From RGIG7332 sp045580305 (lineage in GTDB: Bacteria > Bacillota > Clostridia > Oscillospirales > JAAYXM01), in the NCBI GenBank assembly GCA_045580305.1, contig JAZNNQ010000031.1, forward strand, positions 1-19,443: a stretch of 19,443 nt of DNA, given 5' to 3'. The position numbers and the translations under genes are program-made. The number at the start of each line of letters is the position of its first letter. Within the stretch, counting starts at the first letter, position 1. Positions 13,331-19,443 of the stretch are shown in pieces. Below the pieces are notes generated by a model, which was not told the origin of the DNA, did no database searches, and saw nothing but the letters and a program-made list of their open reading frames with translations.

Positions 13331-14737
13331 TTGAGTCGTAGAAACAATAACGATGATATAGATTTTGTTGACTGGAACTCTGTTTGGGAAAAGGAAGAAT
13401 TCGAGCAGAACAATAAAGACAGTTTTGATGAAGCGTATGAAATTGCTATGCGTGCTAAGAAAAAACAGCGCAAGGTGGTTTCAGGCTCTACACCCAAACG
13501 GACAAAAAAGACAACTACTGTAAAAAAGGTTGCAAATAAGAAAAGAGTTGTATCCAACAAAAAGACAGCGAAGAAAAAGAAGAAAAAGTGGAGTTGGTTC
13601 AAGCGTATTATCTTTTTACTCCTTGTTTTTGTAAACCTTTATATAATTGCGGTTTATTCTCAAATTCCGTTTATTGCCAAATGGCGCACGATTTATATTG
13701 AAACGGCAATGAGCACTATGCGCTATCAGTGGCTGGCAACGGCATTTATTCCCGGTGATGTTATTGACGATGTAATGCGCGATAGATATCTATTAGACGA
13801 AAGTCAAAGCGATTTAGTATCTAAATGGGACGGAGGAATAGGTTTTTCTCCTAAATCTATTTTAGAGAGTAAGCGCGATTACTTTGAGCGCATTTTCCAC
13901 GAAATTGATATGGAAAGTTTTGATGAATACGCCGAAGATCACGATGTTTATAACGAGAACGGAAATGTGATGATCGACAAGGCGGATTTGGATGATGACG
14001 GTACCACTATAAAAACGATTTACGGCGACCAAGTGCTTGCTATTGACGAAGAAAATGGTATTCTTATCGTAAAAATCCACGGAGACGGTTTTGTGGCTCG
14101 TATGGCGATTGTTAAAGACCCGGCGCAGGTAAAGCTTGGTTTGTGCGAAAACTTCGGTTCTGTAGGCTCCAGAGCGGAGCTGATTGTAGAAGAGAACGGA
14201 GCTATATTAGGTATTAATGCAAGTGGTTTCGTGGATCCCGAAGGAATGGGTAACGGCGGTAAAGCGTATGGTTTGGTTCTTTCGGAAGGTAAACTGTATC
14301 AAAAAGTAGACAAGGGCACAAATAAAATAATAGCCTTTGATTACCGCGATCGTCTTAACATTGGTAATTATAAGTCGCTCGATACCTTCCGCGATGGCGT
14401 TGAATTTAAGCCGGCACTTATTATTAACGGAGAGAAACTTGTAAAAGGTTCTGCCGGTTGGGGAATTCAGCCCCGTTCGGTAATTGGTCAGACGGAAAAG
14501 GGAGAGGTCTTACTACTTATAGTAGATGGCCGCGCCCCCGGATATTCTATAGGTGCTACACTCGGTCAATGCGCTGATATTATGATGACCTACGATGCTG
14601 TACAAGCCTGCAACTTAGATGGCGGTTCATCAAGTATTATGTACTACAACGGACGCGAAATTTCCCGTCCATCAGCCGCCAACAAGGTTAAAGGACGAGC
14701 TATTCCGAACGGATTTTTAGTTTATCCGAGAAAATAA
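13331..14737 (+). CDS. Membrane-anchored phosphodiester glycosidase (NAGPA domain) protein
   Basis: A 468-residue protein in three parts. Residues 1-40 are acidic; 41-92 form a very Lys-rich stretch (including six consecutive Lys near 81-86); 92-110 is a single transmembrane anchor placing the rest outside. The C-terminal domain (about 250-468) is a NAGPA/phosphodiester glycosidase fold with GINASGF, GGKAYGLVLSEG, IQPRSVIGQTEKG, LLLIVDGR and the hallmark NLDGGSSSIMYYNG. Bacterial members occur in the cell envelope and are thought to cleave phosphodiester-linked N-acetylglucosamine, for example on wall polymers; the substrate here is unknown. The TTG start at 13331 has GAGGTG 7-8 nt upstream, and the next in-frame ATG is residue 40. 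It lies alone between a terminator and the promoter of the next gene. Confidence 0.88.
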   Translation: MSRRNNNDDIDFVDWNSVWEKEEFEQNNKDSFDEAYEIAMRAKKKQRKVVSGSTPKRTKKTTTVKKVANKKRVVSNKKTAKKKKKKWSWFKRIIFLLLVFVNLYIIAVYSQIPFIAKWRTIYIETAMSTMRYQWLATAFIPGDVIDDVMRDRYLLDESQSDLVSKWDGGIGFSPKSILESKRDYFERIFHEIDMESFDEYAEDHDVYNENGNVMIDKADLDDDGTTIKTIYGDQVLAIDEENGILIVKIHGDGFVARMAIVKDPAQVKLGLCENFGSVGSRAELIVEENGAILGINASGFVDPEGMGNGGKAYGLVLSEGKLYQKVDKGTNKIIAFDYRDRLNIGNYKSLDTFRDGVEFKPALIINGEKLVKGSAGWGIQPRSVIGQTEKGEVLLLIVDGRAPGYSIGATLGQCADIMMTYDAVQACNLDGGSSSIMYYNGREISRPSAANKVKGRAIPNGFLVYPRK

Positions 14738-14741
14738 ACTC

Positions 14742-14770
14742 TCGACATTTTCCGGCAACTATAGTATACT
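14742..14770 (+). promoter_or_regulatory. Promoter of the cysteine-synthase-family gene
   Basis: TCGACA (14742-14747), a 17-nt spacer and TATACT (14765-14770) match consensus at five of six positions in each box. The start site would be near 14777, leaving a leader of about 60 nt. No terminator is visible between the preceding stop (14737) and this promoter. Confidence 0.75.
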
Positions 14771-14839
14771 CATTTATAGCGTTTTAAAATTTACAGAATA
14801 TACTGTATAAGCTTATTATTTTTAGTCAGAGGTTTTGTT

Positions 14840-15838
14840 ATGTCAGCAGATGTATGGGGAAACTTGGCCCCGCTTATAGGCAACACTCCACTTTTAGAAA
14901 TTAAATATAAATACAAAGGTAATAAATACCGCACTTTTGCTAAGGCAGAGTATTTTAATCTTACCGGCAGTATCAAAGATCGAGTTGCATATTATATTCT
15001 TAAAAAAGCAACCGATGACGGCACTTTGAAGAAAGGTGATATTATCGCTGAAGCAACCAGTGGTAATACAGGTATTGCGTTTTCGGCTATTGGCCGTCAC
15101 TTGGGCCATAAGGTTAGAATCTATATGCCCGATTGGATGAGTCACGAGCGAATCAGCCTTATGAAAGCTTTCGGTGCTGAAGTTGTACTTGTTTCAAGAG
15201 AGCAGGGTGGCTTCTTAGGTTCTATTGCTATGTGTGAAGAATTAGGAAAGCAGGGCGGGGTGTTTTTACCACGACAGTTTTCCAATGAGGACAACACCAA
15301 TACTCATATCATCTATACCGGTGAAGAAATTGCAAGTCAGCTTAATGACATTGGCGTTAAACCCGACGGATTAGTTGCCGGCGTAGGCACCGGCGGTACC
15401 GTTATGGGTCTTGCGAAACGCTTGGAGAAGGAAAATCACGAGCTTAAGACCTATGCGTTAGAGCCGCTTAATTCTCCCACACTGTCAACCGGGTACAAGG
15501 TAGGAAAACACAGAATACAAGGTATCTCCGATGAATTTATACCGAGCATATTAAAGCTTGATCAGCTTACCGGCGTTGTATCTGTAGATGATGAAGACGC
15601 TATTATTATGGCTCGATTGCTGTCGGAGAAATTCGGAATAGGCGTGGGCATTTCAAGCGGTGCAAACCTTATCGGCTGTATTATGAAGCAGGCCGAGCTT
15701 GGTGGCGGTGATTTTGTCACAACCTTTGCGGATGACAACAAAAAGTATTTATCCACCGATTATTCTGCACCTTACGACATAAATAAAGGCAGTATCACCA
15801 GAGATATTGAACTTTTGGATGTAATTGCTCATAAGTAA
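14840..15838 (+). CDS. PLP-dependent cysteine synthase family protein
   Basis: A 332-residue fold-type II PLP enzyme. IGNTPLLEI opens the protein; the Schiff-base lysine is Lys46 in NLTGSIKDR, the substrate loop EATSGNTGIAF is at 71-81, and the phosphate-binding GVGTGGTVMG is near 184-193. The order and size match O-acetylserine sulfhydrylase/cysteine synthase. NLTGSIKDR replaces the usual NPxGSxKDR, marking a side branch, so cystathionine beta-synthase-like or other beta-replacement activity is possible. The C-terminus (TTFADDNKKYLSTDYS) is typical of the family. The ATG at 14840 has a modest AGAGG 8-9 nt upstream. It has its own promoter and ends at a strong terminator, so it is monocistronic. 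No serine acetyltransferase (cysE) is adjacent. Confidence 0.87.
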   Translation: MSADVWGNLAPLIGNTPLLEIKYKYKGNKYRTFAKAEYFNLTGSIKDRVAYYILKKATDDGTLKKGDIIAEATSGNTGIAFSAIGRHLGHKVRIYMPDWMSHERISLMKAFGAEVVLVSREQGGFLGSIAMCEELGKQGGVFLPRQFSNEDNTNTHIIYTGEEIASQLNDIGVKPDGLVAGVGTGGTVMGLAKRLEKENHELKTYALEPLNSPTLSTGYKVGKHRIQGISDEFIPSILKLDQLTGVVSVDDEDAIIMARLLSEKFGIGVGISSGANLIGCIMKQAELGGGDFVTTFADDNKKYLSTDYSAPYDINKGSITRDIELLDVIAHK

Positions 15839-15848
15839 ATAAAAAAAA

Positions 15849-15877
15849 GCGACGAGATAAAATCTCGTCGCTTTTTT
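15849..15877. terminator. Bidirectional terminator between convergent cysteine-synthase and gerQ-like genes
   Basis: GCGACGAGAT (15849-15858) pairs perfectly with ATCTCGTCGC (15862-15871) around AAA; eight A precede and six T follow. It ends the plus-strand gene (stop 15838) and, in reverse, the gerQ-like gene whose stop lies 8 nt away. Confidence 0.95.
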
Positions 15878-15884
15878 ATATGTA

Positions 15885-16226
15885 TTACATACTTAAATTA
15901 CGAGGGATTCGCACATTCCTTGGCCTTGTGCGCGAATTAAAAAATGTGATGAACTTAAGTGAATAAATATCACACACAACATATCTATTTTCTTCTTCTT
16001 GATATAATGTCAAAAAGTTTACTCCAACAGAATATATTACACCATCCTTCAGTACGGTTGAATTAGTGCCGATCAAGAACTCACACACCACATACTGACC
16101 TATGTTATTGCTTAAAGTTGCATTTAATGAAGCTCTGTAAACTTCTTCAGATGTTTGAGGGTCTGCAATTATGTTTTGCGGCTCACCGGGTTGTAGATTA
16201 AGTGGATTGTTTGGCATTGTGTCCAT
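15885..16226 (-). CDS. GerQ-like spore coat/germination protein
   Basis: A 113-residue soluble protein with a Pro/Asn/Gln-rich N-terminus (about 1-30) and a small beta-rich domain (about 40-100). The domain pattern, an N-x-G-x-Y-V-V start, then DGVIYSVGVNFLTLY, then RYVVCDIYSLKFITF, resembles the C-terminal domain of GerQ (N-x-G-K... I-x-x-A-G...RYLL...YLDYITF). It lies 16 nt after a CwlJ-type hydrolase gene; in Bacillus GerQ is encoded beside CwlJ and is needed for CwlJ to localise in the coat. That partnership is the strongest argument, as the sequence match is judged by eye. AAGGAGAG is 7 nt before the ATG. It is shorter than Bacillus GerQ (about 180 aa), missing most of the N-terminal tail. 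Confidence 0.65.
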   Translation of the reverse strand: MDTMPNNPLNLQPGEPQNIIADPQTSEEVYRASLNATLSNNIGQYVVCEFLIGTNSTVLKDGVIYSVGVNFLTLYQEEENRYVVCDIYSLKFITFFNSRTRPRNVRIPRNLSM

Positions 16227-16242
16227 ATTAAATCTCTCCTTA

Positions 16243-16683
16243 CTAAGTTTGAAAATAACTATCGCTGGGATTGTAAAAACAATGCTTACCTATTCGTGTT
16301 ATGAAGTAGCCGTTCTCATTGGGAAAGTTCTGCCGGCAAATGTCGGAAAAGGGGTTAAAAAACCAAAGAGCTGTGCCAAGCGGTGGCAAACGATTTCCGG
16401 CGATTGCCCAATCCGCTATATCATAATGTATTTGCTCCGGCCTCATATTATATATATTTTGTGAATTAGGTCGTCCGTTTTCGGTAGTGGAGGCACATAC
16501 AAATTGGTCCTCCTGGAAAATTATATTTCGTATATTTCCTTTACCTACGCGCGCATATTCGCCGCCCGGTGCATTCACGCGATTCATAATTACACTTGCC
16601 ACCGCGCGCATACCGTTATCGCCTTCGCCGCCGGCTTCACACTGTATTAGTCGCGCAAGAAGCTCTCTGTCGGAATAAGCCAT
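16243..16683 (-). CDS. cwlJ: CwlJ/SleB-type spore cortex-lytic hydrolase
   Basis: A 146-residue single-domain hydrolase (Hydrolase_2). The catalytic glutamate lies in LIQCEAGGEGDNGMRAVASVIMNRV near the N-terminus, the family's typical start; IIFQEDQF, a Trp/Ala-rich middle and the C-terminal NENGYFITRIGKHCFY complete it. There is no signal peptide and no peptidoglycan-binding domain, as in CwlJ and unlike SleB, fitting a coat-located enzyme that degrades cortex during germination. I start at the ATG at 16683, because GGGG lies 7-8 nt upstream of it but only 2 nt before the alternative ATG at 16689. It is followed after 16 nt by the GerQ-like gene. The N-terminal MAYSDRELLAR is the common clostridial form. 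Confidence 0.9.
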   Translation of the reverse strand: MAYSDRELLARLIQCEAGGEGDNGMRAVASVIMNRVNAPGGEYARVGKGNIRNIIFQEDQFVCASTTENGRPNSQNIYNMRPEQIHYDIADWAIAGNRLPPLGTALWFFNPFSDICRQNFPNENGYFITRIGKHCFYNPSDSYFQT

Positions 16684-16705
16684 AAGCATCGCCCCTTTAT
16701 GGTAA

Positions 16706-16713
16706 ATTATATG
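16706..16713 (-). promoter_or_regulatory. Sigma-E-like -10 element before cwlJ
   Basis: On the minus strand CATATAAT (16713-16706) differs by one base from the mother-cell sigma-E -10 consensus CATACAAT and also contains TATAAT. It would start transcription about 15 nt before cwlJ. I could not find a convincing -35 element, so the sigma factor is open. Confidence 0.3.
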
Positions 16714-16756
16714 TTATTTTCATCGCGGGTAAAACCCGATAGGTTGACCCTAAAAT

Positions 16757-16915
16757 TTATTTTTTAACATTGCTTTTCGAGTATTGCACCTTGCTCTTCG
16801 GGACATAATGAATACAGCCGTCTTTGGATGGCTCGCCTTGTGCTGCGGCCTGCTTGAGATTGCAAAAACCATCCTTTTGATATACACAATTGCTGGTACA
16901 GTTAATAAGACTCAA
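16757..16915 (-). CDS. Small Cys-rich protein (DUF1540-like)
   Basis: A 52-residue protein not recognisable by length alone, reading MSLINCTSNCVYQKDGFCNL and ending in SNVKK. Four cysteines (6, 10, 18, 34) form C-x3-C-x7-C-x15-C with the INC-x2-NC-x-Y-x3-G-x-C pattern, which resembles small clostridial metal-binding or zinc-ribbon-like families such as DUF1540 and short ORFs often mislabelled hydroxymyristoyl-ACP dehydratase. The start is uncertain: TTG at 16915 has GGTG 6 nt upstream; an in-frame GTG at 16924 would add three residues. It is 73 nt upstream of cwlJ on the same strand and divergent from the adaptor gene at 16998. Function is unknown; a spore or coat role is suggested only by its neighbours. 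Confidence 0.65.
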   Translation of the reverse strand: MSLINCTSNCVYQKDGFCNLKQAAAQGEPSKDGCIHYVPKSKVQYSKSNVKK

Positions 16916-16997
16916 TTTAATCACCACAATTTAGATGAATTTTTACATTAAGATTTGCAAAAAACACTGAAATATACAAAAAACGGAGATGCGCTAT

Positions 16998-17978
16998 ATG
17001 AAGTTTAAAATAATTTGTGTTCTATTTACAGTTATCACTATATCTGCTTTATGGCATTATTCACCACAGCGTCAATATCAGACACGACCGTCGGTAGAAG
17101 TAATTATGCCCAAAATAGAAGATGTACACGATACTGTGGTTACTCGCGGCTCAGTTGAAGAGGAAAAGAAAACCAGTGTGCGTCTTGATAAAACTGCAAC
17201 GGTGGATAAGCTATATGTCTCTGTTGGAGATTATGTGGGTGAGGGGAGTATACTAATGGATGTGAGTGAAAAAGAAAACGAGTTATCAGACATTGCGACA
17301 TTAAAAAACTTTCTTCCTAAAATTGAGGATATATCCGATATAACCAAATTTTATGCGCCTAAGAAAGTAGAGGAACCGACAACACTTACGCCTGAAGTAG
17401 CCGCACCGATTTCTGGTGTTGTGACAGACATAGCTGTAAATGAAGGGGAGACAGCTCTTGGACTTTTGCCTATTATAACCATATCGGATTTTAATCAGTT
17501 TTGTATAAGAACATCGGTGTCAGAACTGTATGTAAAAGATATTCGGTTAGGGCAAAGGGCGGAATTAACCGGCGAAGCCTTTGGAAATAAGAAATACATT
17601 GCCACCGTGAAAGAAATAAGTCCAACTGCAAGCAAAAAAACATCTCTTACCGGCAGCAGTGAAACAACTGTTGATGTTTTGCTTTCGGTTGTATCAAAAG
17701 ATACCGACTTGCGTCCCGGATATTCGGTTACAGCGAGAATTTTTACAGATACTCACAACGATGCCATTACAGTGCCTTATACTTGCATTTTCCAGGAAGG
17801 TAGCAGGGAATATGTATATGTTGTTGATGCGGGGAAAATAAGTAAAAAAGCCATTCGCACAGGATTTGAATTGGATGACCGTGTAGAGGTTTGCAGTGGT
17901 ATCGAAGAGCACGATTTAATAGTTAAAGATCCGGATAACAGTTTGAAAGAGTCCATGGCGGTAAAGGTGGTAAAATAA
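16998..17978 (+). CDS. HlyD/RND-type membrane fusion (adaptor) protein
   Basis: A 326-residue protein with one N-terminal membrane anchor (about residues 3-20, no lipobox) and an external part with two lipoyl half-motifs (VDKLYVSVGDYVGEGSIL and AAPISGVVTDIAVNEGE), a beta-barrel region (IRTSVSELYVKDIRLGQRAEL) and a membrane-proximal domain (VPYTCIFQEGSREYVYVVD). The stretch between the lipoyl halves is only about 60 residues and without obvious coiled coil, so the alpha-hairpin typical of Gram-negative adaptors is absent, as in many Firmicute MacA-like proteins. I start at 16998, because GGAG ends 9 nt before it but abuts the ATG at 16989. The permease gene follows after 2 nt. The pair likely forms a MacAB-like exporter, but the usual ATPase gene between them is missing. 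Confidence 0.9.
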   Translation: MKFKIICVLFTVITISALWHYSPQRQYQTRPSVEVIMPKIEDVHDTVVTRGSVEEEKKTSVRLDKTATVDKLYVSVGDYVGEGSILMDVSEKENELSDIATLKNFLPKIEDISDITKFYAPKKVEEPTTLTPEVAAPISGVVTDIAVNEGETALGLLPIITISDFNQFCIRTSVSELYVKDIRLGQRAELTGEAFGNKKYIATVKEISPTASKKTSLTGSSETTVDVLLSVVSKDTDLRPGYSVTARIFTDTHNDAITVPYTCIFQEGSREYVYVVDAGKISKKAIRTGFELDDRVEVCSGIEEHDLIVKDPDNSLKESMAVKVVK

Positions 17979-17980
17979 AT

Positions 17981-19168
17981 ATGCATTTCAAAGATATTCT
18001 CAGGTTATCGGCATTTAATGCGCGGCGCGCAAAAAGCAGAGCGATTCTTACTGCATTGTCTATATGTGTGGGGGTGTCGAGTGTAATGCTTATTTCCACG
18101 CTTGGAGATAGTGGAAGCGCGCTGATATCAAATGAAATCGACAAAATAGGTATGTCGGGAATAACTGTTTATTCAAAGAAAGCCGATATTTATCTTGAGG
18201 AGGATTATATAAAAGTTATCAGTAAAAATGTACCTTCAGCTTTGGAGGTACAACCGCTTATTATAGAATCGGGTAATTATTATATTAAAAATCAAAAGGG
18301 CAATACTGTTATATGGGGTGTAGACAGTAATGTAAGCAATGTGATTTCACTCGAACTGCTATATGGAAGACTTCCCACTAATGCAGATATATCACAAAAA
18401 AGCAAGGTTGCGGTTGTTGACACGGAGTTTGCAAACAGCATTTATAACAGGACGAACATTGTCGGTAAAGAAATCATATTAACGGTTGCGAATGTGTCGG
18501 AAAGATTCGAAATAATCGGTGTTGTGGCATCTCAAAAAGATGGTATAAATCAAATGTTTGGCGGTATTATGCCGCATTTTATATATGTACCATATAAAAC
18601 CTTGGCAATGATACGAGGAAAAAACACAATAAGCCAAATAGCAGTAAAAAGCAACAGTACCGCAGAAAATGACAAAGTAGGGGAACAGGCTGTGGCAACA
18701 CTTTCAAGGGTAAGCGGACTTGACAATGCTTTCGGATATGAAAACATAAATACTCACATAACGCGATTTAAAGGTATTTCTTCCATAGTTGCATTGCTTA
18801 TTTCAGCTATAGCCGCTATATCATTGATCGTTGCAGGACTTGGTATAATGAATACAATGCTGGCGTCAACAAATGAAAGAAGAGAAGAAATAGGAGTAAT
18901 GATGGCTATCGGGGCAAAACGCTGTGATATTGCATACTGCTTTATGACCGAATCCGCTATTATTTCCAGTGTTGGTGGTACTGTTGGGGCAATTTCGGGT
19001 ATAGCATTATCTCTTGCCATAACAACGATGTTTAATATGCCAACGGTAATAAGTCTAGGTAAGTTATTTTTTGTTGTTTTACTTTCTTTATTATGCGGAA
19101 TAATTTTTTCTTTGATTCCTGCTTATCGCGCCTCACGCCTTAACCCTGTTGAAATTTTGCACAAATAA
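17981..19168 (+). CDS. MacB/FtsX-type ABC transporter permease
   Basis: A 395-residue permease with the MacB core layout: a cytoplasmic N-terminal helix (FNARRAKSRAILTALSICVGVSSVMLI, the coupling and first membrane segment, about 12-42), a large external MacB_PCD domain (about 43-265) and a C-terminal FtsX domain with three membrane segments (roughly 270-298, 318-345, 355-382). NERREEIGVMMAIGAKRCDI is the diagnostic coupling loop and PAYRASRLNPVEILHK the classical C-terminus. AAGGTGG lies 9-10 nt before the ATG, inside the end of the adaptor gene. No nucleotide-binding subunit is encoded in the window, so the ATPase is supplied from elsewhere. The gene ends 14 nt before repeat copy B. Confidence 0.93.
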   Translation: MHFKDILRLSAFNARRAKSRAILTALSICVGVSSVMLISTLGDSGSALISNEIDKIGMSGITVYSKKADIYLEEDYIKVISKNVPSALEVQPLIIESGNYYIKNQKGNTVIWGVDSNVSNVISLELLYGRLPTNADISQKSKVAVVDTEFANSIYNRTNIVGKEIILTVANVSERFEIIGVVASQKDGINQMFGGIMPHFIYVPYKTLAMIRGKNTISQIAVKSNSTAENDKVGEQAVATLSRVSGLDNAFGYENINTHITRFKGISSIVALLISAIAAISLIVAGLGIMNTMLASTNERREEIGVMMAIGAKRCDIAYCFMTESAIISSVGGTVGAISGIALSLAITTMFNMPTVISLGKLFFVVLLSLLCGIIFSLIPAYRASRLNPVEILHK

Positions 19169-19182
19169 AAAAACATCGGCTG

Positions 19183-19323
19183 ATTCGCCACAGCCAGGCA
19201 AGGAAGTATTGTCCTGAAAAAGCGCCTTTTGGCGAATTTCTACACCAAACACGCCCCATATCCGTCAGGATTATGGGGCGTTTTTAGCTTGAACTTCATC
19301 CAAAATTCATCTTTTCAGGATGC
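19183..19323. repeat. 141-bp interspersed repeat, copy B
   Basis: Reverse complement of 1-141 with one mismatch at 19250. Similarity stops at 19182/19183, 14 nt after the permease stop. At the right it ends at or beyond 19323: since copy A begins at the window edge the true end of the element is unknown. Read from the upstream gene, copies A and B have the same orientation. The single difference breaks the five-A tract on the upstream arm of the hairpin, leaving the five-T tract after the stem intact for the permease transcript. Confidence 0.93.
19247..19285 (+). terminator. Terminator within repeat copy B (end of adaptor-permease operon)
   Basis: Same hairpin as at 39-77: CGCCCCATA pairs with TATGGGGCG and the ATCC/GGAT extension closes on GTCA; five T follow the right arm. 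The left tail here reads AAACA instead of AAAAA. Confidence 0.85.
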
Positions 19324-19366
19324 AAGGCAGTTTTGAAAGCAAGGTTTTTTGTAAAGAGAAAGAATA

Positions 19367-19402
19367 AAATTCCGGTAATACTGGCGTATTACCGGAATTT
19401 TT
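19367..19402. terminator. Strong bidirectional terminator with perfect 15-bp stem
   Basis: AAATTCCGGTAATAC (19367-19381) pairs fully with GTATTACCGGAATTT (19386-19400) around TGGC. T and A tails flank it on both sides. It lies about 80 nt beyond the first terminator, so it probably serves a convergent minus-strand gene entering from the right; the last bases would allow such a reading frame to stop at about 19412, but too little is present to call it. Confidence 0.85.
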
Positions 19403-19443
19403 GATGCACTATTTACGGAAAATATGGTATCAAAACCAATGCT

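Noticed and set aside
13171..13602. Minus-strand frame of 143 codons with long Phe runs
   Set aside because: It is the antisense of the Lys-rich N-terminus of the NAGPA protein and of the DUF624 end; the Phe runs are AAA/AAG codons read backwards, and it spans a terminator.
1..19323. Inverted repeats as ends of a large composite transposon
   Set aside because: No transposase is present and the interior is core metabolism, tRNA modification and sporulation genes; repeats sit behind stop codons like terminators.
19404..19443. End of a minus-strand gene entering from the right edge
   Set aside because: A frame stopping near 19412 would fit the terminator at 19367-19402, but about ten codons are too few to support a call.

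Overview
The window looks like chromosomal core sequence of a spore-forming, low-to-moderate GC Firmicute of class Clostridia, probably an uncultured Oscillospirales/Ruminococcaceae-like bacterium. The grounds are a set of sporulation-type genes (SpoIID-like, SpoIIM-like, CwlJ-like and GerQ-like proteins), the clostridial SCIFF peptide locus, an L-box (lysine riboswitch), TTG starts with strong Shine-Dalgarno sites, and the orders spoIID-queA-tgt-yajC-scifA-scifB and spoIIM-xerD. The lineage is inferred from gene content, not from a marker search.

Layout. (1) 1-141 is one copy of a 141-bp repeat; its inverted partner lies at 19183-19323 with a single mismatch, so nearly the whole window is bracketed by inverted repeats. 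(2) 158-3413, minus strand: the lysine/diaminopimelate operon asd-dapA-dapB behind a promoter, a lysine riboswitch and an intrinsic terminator. (3) 3443-9832, plus strand: a SpoIID/LytB-like protein, queA and tgt (queuosine tRNA modification), yajC, a TIGR04086-type membrane protein, the 47-residue SCIFF precursor (scifA), a hairpin, and its radical SAM/SPASM maturase (scifB), closed by a strong terminator. (4) 9882-13274, plus: proC with its own promoter and an unusual repeat array, a SpoIIM-like membrane protein, a XerC/D-type recombinase and a DUF624/YesL-like membrane protein whose stop codon sits inside a terminator. (5) 13331-15877, plus: a membrane-anchored phosphodiester glycosidase (NAGPA) protein and a cysteine-synthase-family PLP enzyme with a clear promoter and bidirectional terminator. 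(6) 15885-16915, minus: GerQ-like and CwlJ-like spore germination genes and an unannotated 52-residue Cys-rich protein. (7) 16998-19168, plus: an HlyD/RND-type adaptor and a MacB/FtsX-type ABC permease with no ATPase in the window. (8) 19183-19443: the second repeat copy and a perfect 15-bp-stem terminator.

Working together: asd, dapA and dapB supply diaminopimelate and lysine and are fed back through the riboswitch. scifA/scifB form a complete ranthipeptide (thioether RiPP) precursor/maturase pair, with YajC and the membrane protein beside it. CwlJ and GerQ form a germination cortex-lysis pair. I see no prophage, transposase, CRISPR array, tRNA or rRNA. The least ordinary signals are the terminator-bearing inverted repeat placed 14-16 nt after two unrelated stop codons, the repeat array upstream of proC, a hairpin over the spoIIM-like ribosome binding site, and the ATPase-less adaptor/permease pair.
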